Origin: CAYMRB01 sp964392615
Lineage (GTDB): Bacteria > Planctomycetota > UBA8108
Direction of reading: 5' to 3'
Length of the DNA stretch: 14,652 bases
Assembly (NCBI GenBank): GCA_964392615.1
Contig: CAYMRB010000255.1
Coordinates: 1-14,652, forward strand
Numbering within the stretch: position 1 is the stretch's first letter; each line of letters opens with the position of its first letter. A program made the translations under genes and the position numbers. Positions 14,651 to 14,652 of this stretch are shown here, in pieces. Below the pieces are notes generated by a model, which saw only the letters and a program-made list of their open reading frames with translations, made no database searches and had not been told where the DNA came from.

Positions 14651-14652
14651 GT
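14600..14652 (+). repeat. Hexanucleotide tandem repeat (GGAGTC)n at the window edge
   Basis: The unit GGAGTC is repeated about 8.8 times without change and continues to the last base of the window. On the minus strand it is in frame with the propeller gene and codes for alternating Ser and Asp. A repeat like this is prone to slippage and also to assembly breaks, so the window edge may be a contig end and the true copy number is unknown. Confidence 0.9.

Noticed and set aside
14600..14652. CRISPR array or origin iterons at the window edge
   Set aside because: The unit is six bases, contiguous, without spacers, and reads as an in-frame Asp-Ser tract. It is a coding microsatellite.

Overview
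The window is a strongly GC-rich bacterial segment of about 14.7 kb. All nine genes I can support lie on the minus strand, so transcription runs from high to low coordinates. No tRNA, rRNA, CRISPR array, transposase or phage gene was seen. Three things point to a Planctomycetota genome or a close relative: a MoxR / DUF58 / BatA-type VWA / VWA-glutaminase-like / DUF4175-like gene string, secreted proteins of unknown role (prenyltransferase-like barrel, HEAT plus LecA-like sandwich), and a PEP-CTERM surface protein. This assignment is an inference from gene families. Several genes end in TAG, so the standard bacterial code is assumed.

Layout in transcription order. (1) 14650-12821: C-terminal part of a PQQ-type beta-propeller protein. 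Its reading frame runs off the window edge inside a hexanucleotide repeat coding for (Asp-Ser)n, and it ends in a second Asp-Ser tail. (2) 12807-11338: exported protein with a long Lys/Ala/Pro/Glu-rich stalk, a HEAT-like helical unit flanked by two similar small beta motifs, and a C-terminal LecA-like sandwich. (3) 11326-10271: exported prenyltransferase/squalene-cyclase-fold protein without the cyclase DxDD motif. These three are separated by 11-13 bp and look like one transcription unit. (4) A 157-bp spacer (10114-10270) carries a TATACT -10-like box, a GC-rich leader hairpin and a good ribosome binding site.

(5) 10113-987: a compact five-gene operon with overlapping or near-overlapping ends. 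It encodes a MoxR AAA+ ATPase, a DUF58 protein with a vWA MIDAS motif, a membrane BatA/VWA/GATase-like protein, a second membrane VWA/GATase-like protein and a DUF4175-like membrane/coiled-coil protein. Together these give one MoxR ATPase, three MIDAS-bearing proteins and one scaffold-like membrane protein. That fits a MoxR-driven envelope complex like the Bat (aerotolerance) systems, but the substrate cannot be read from the sequence. (6) 860-126: a PEP-CTERM protein gene interrupted by one in-frame TAG, probably a recent pseudogene. Positions 1-125 hold no recognisable gene.

The most notable points are the amber codon inside an otherwise intact PEP-CTERM gene, the Asp-Ser tracts at both ends of the propeller protein written with different codons, the three-VWA/MoxR operon with two GATase-like domains lacking the nucleophile cysteine, and the LecA-like domain lacking the usual calcium-site motif. 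I did not find a clearly new defence or mobile system.
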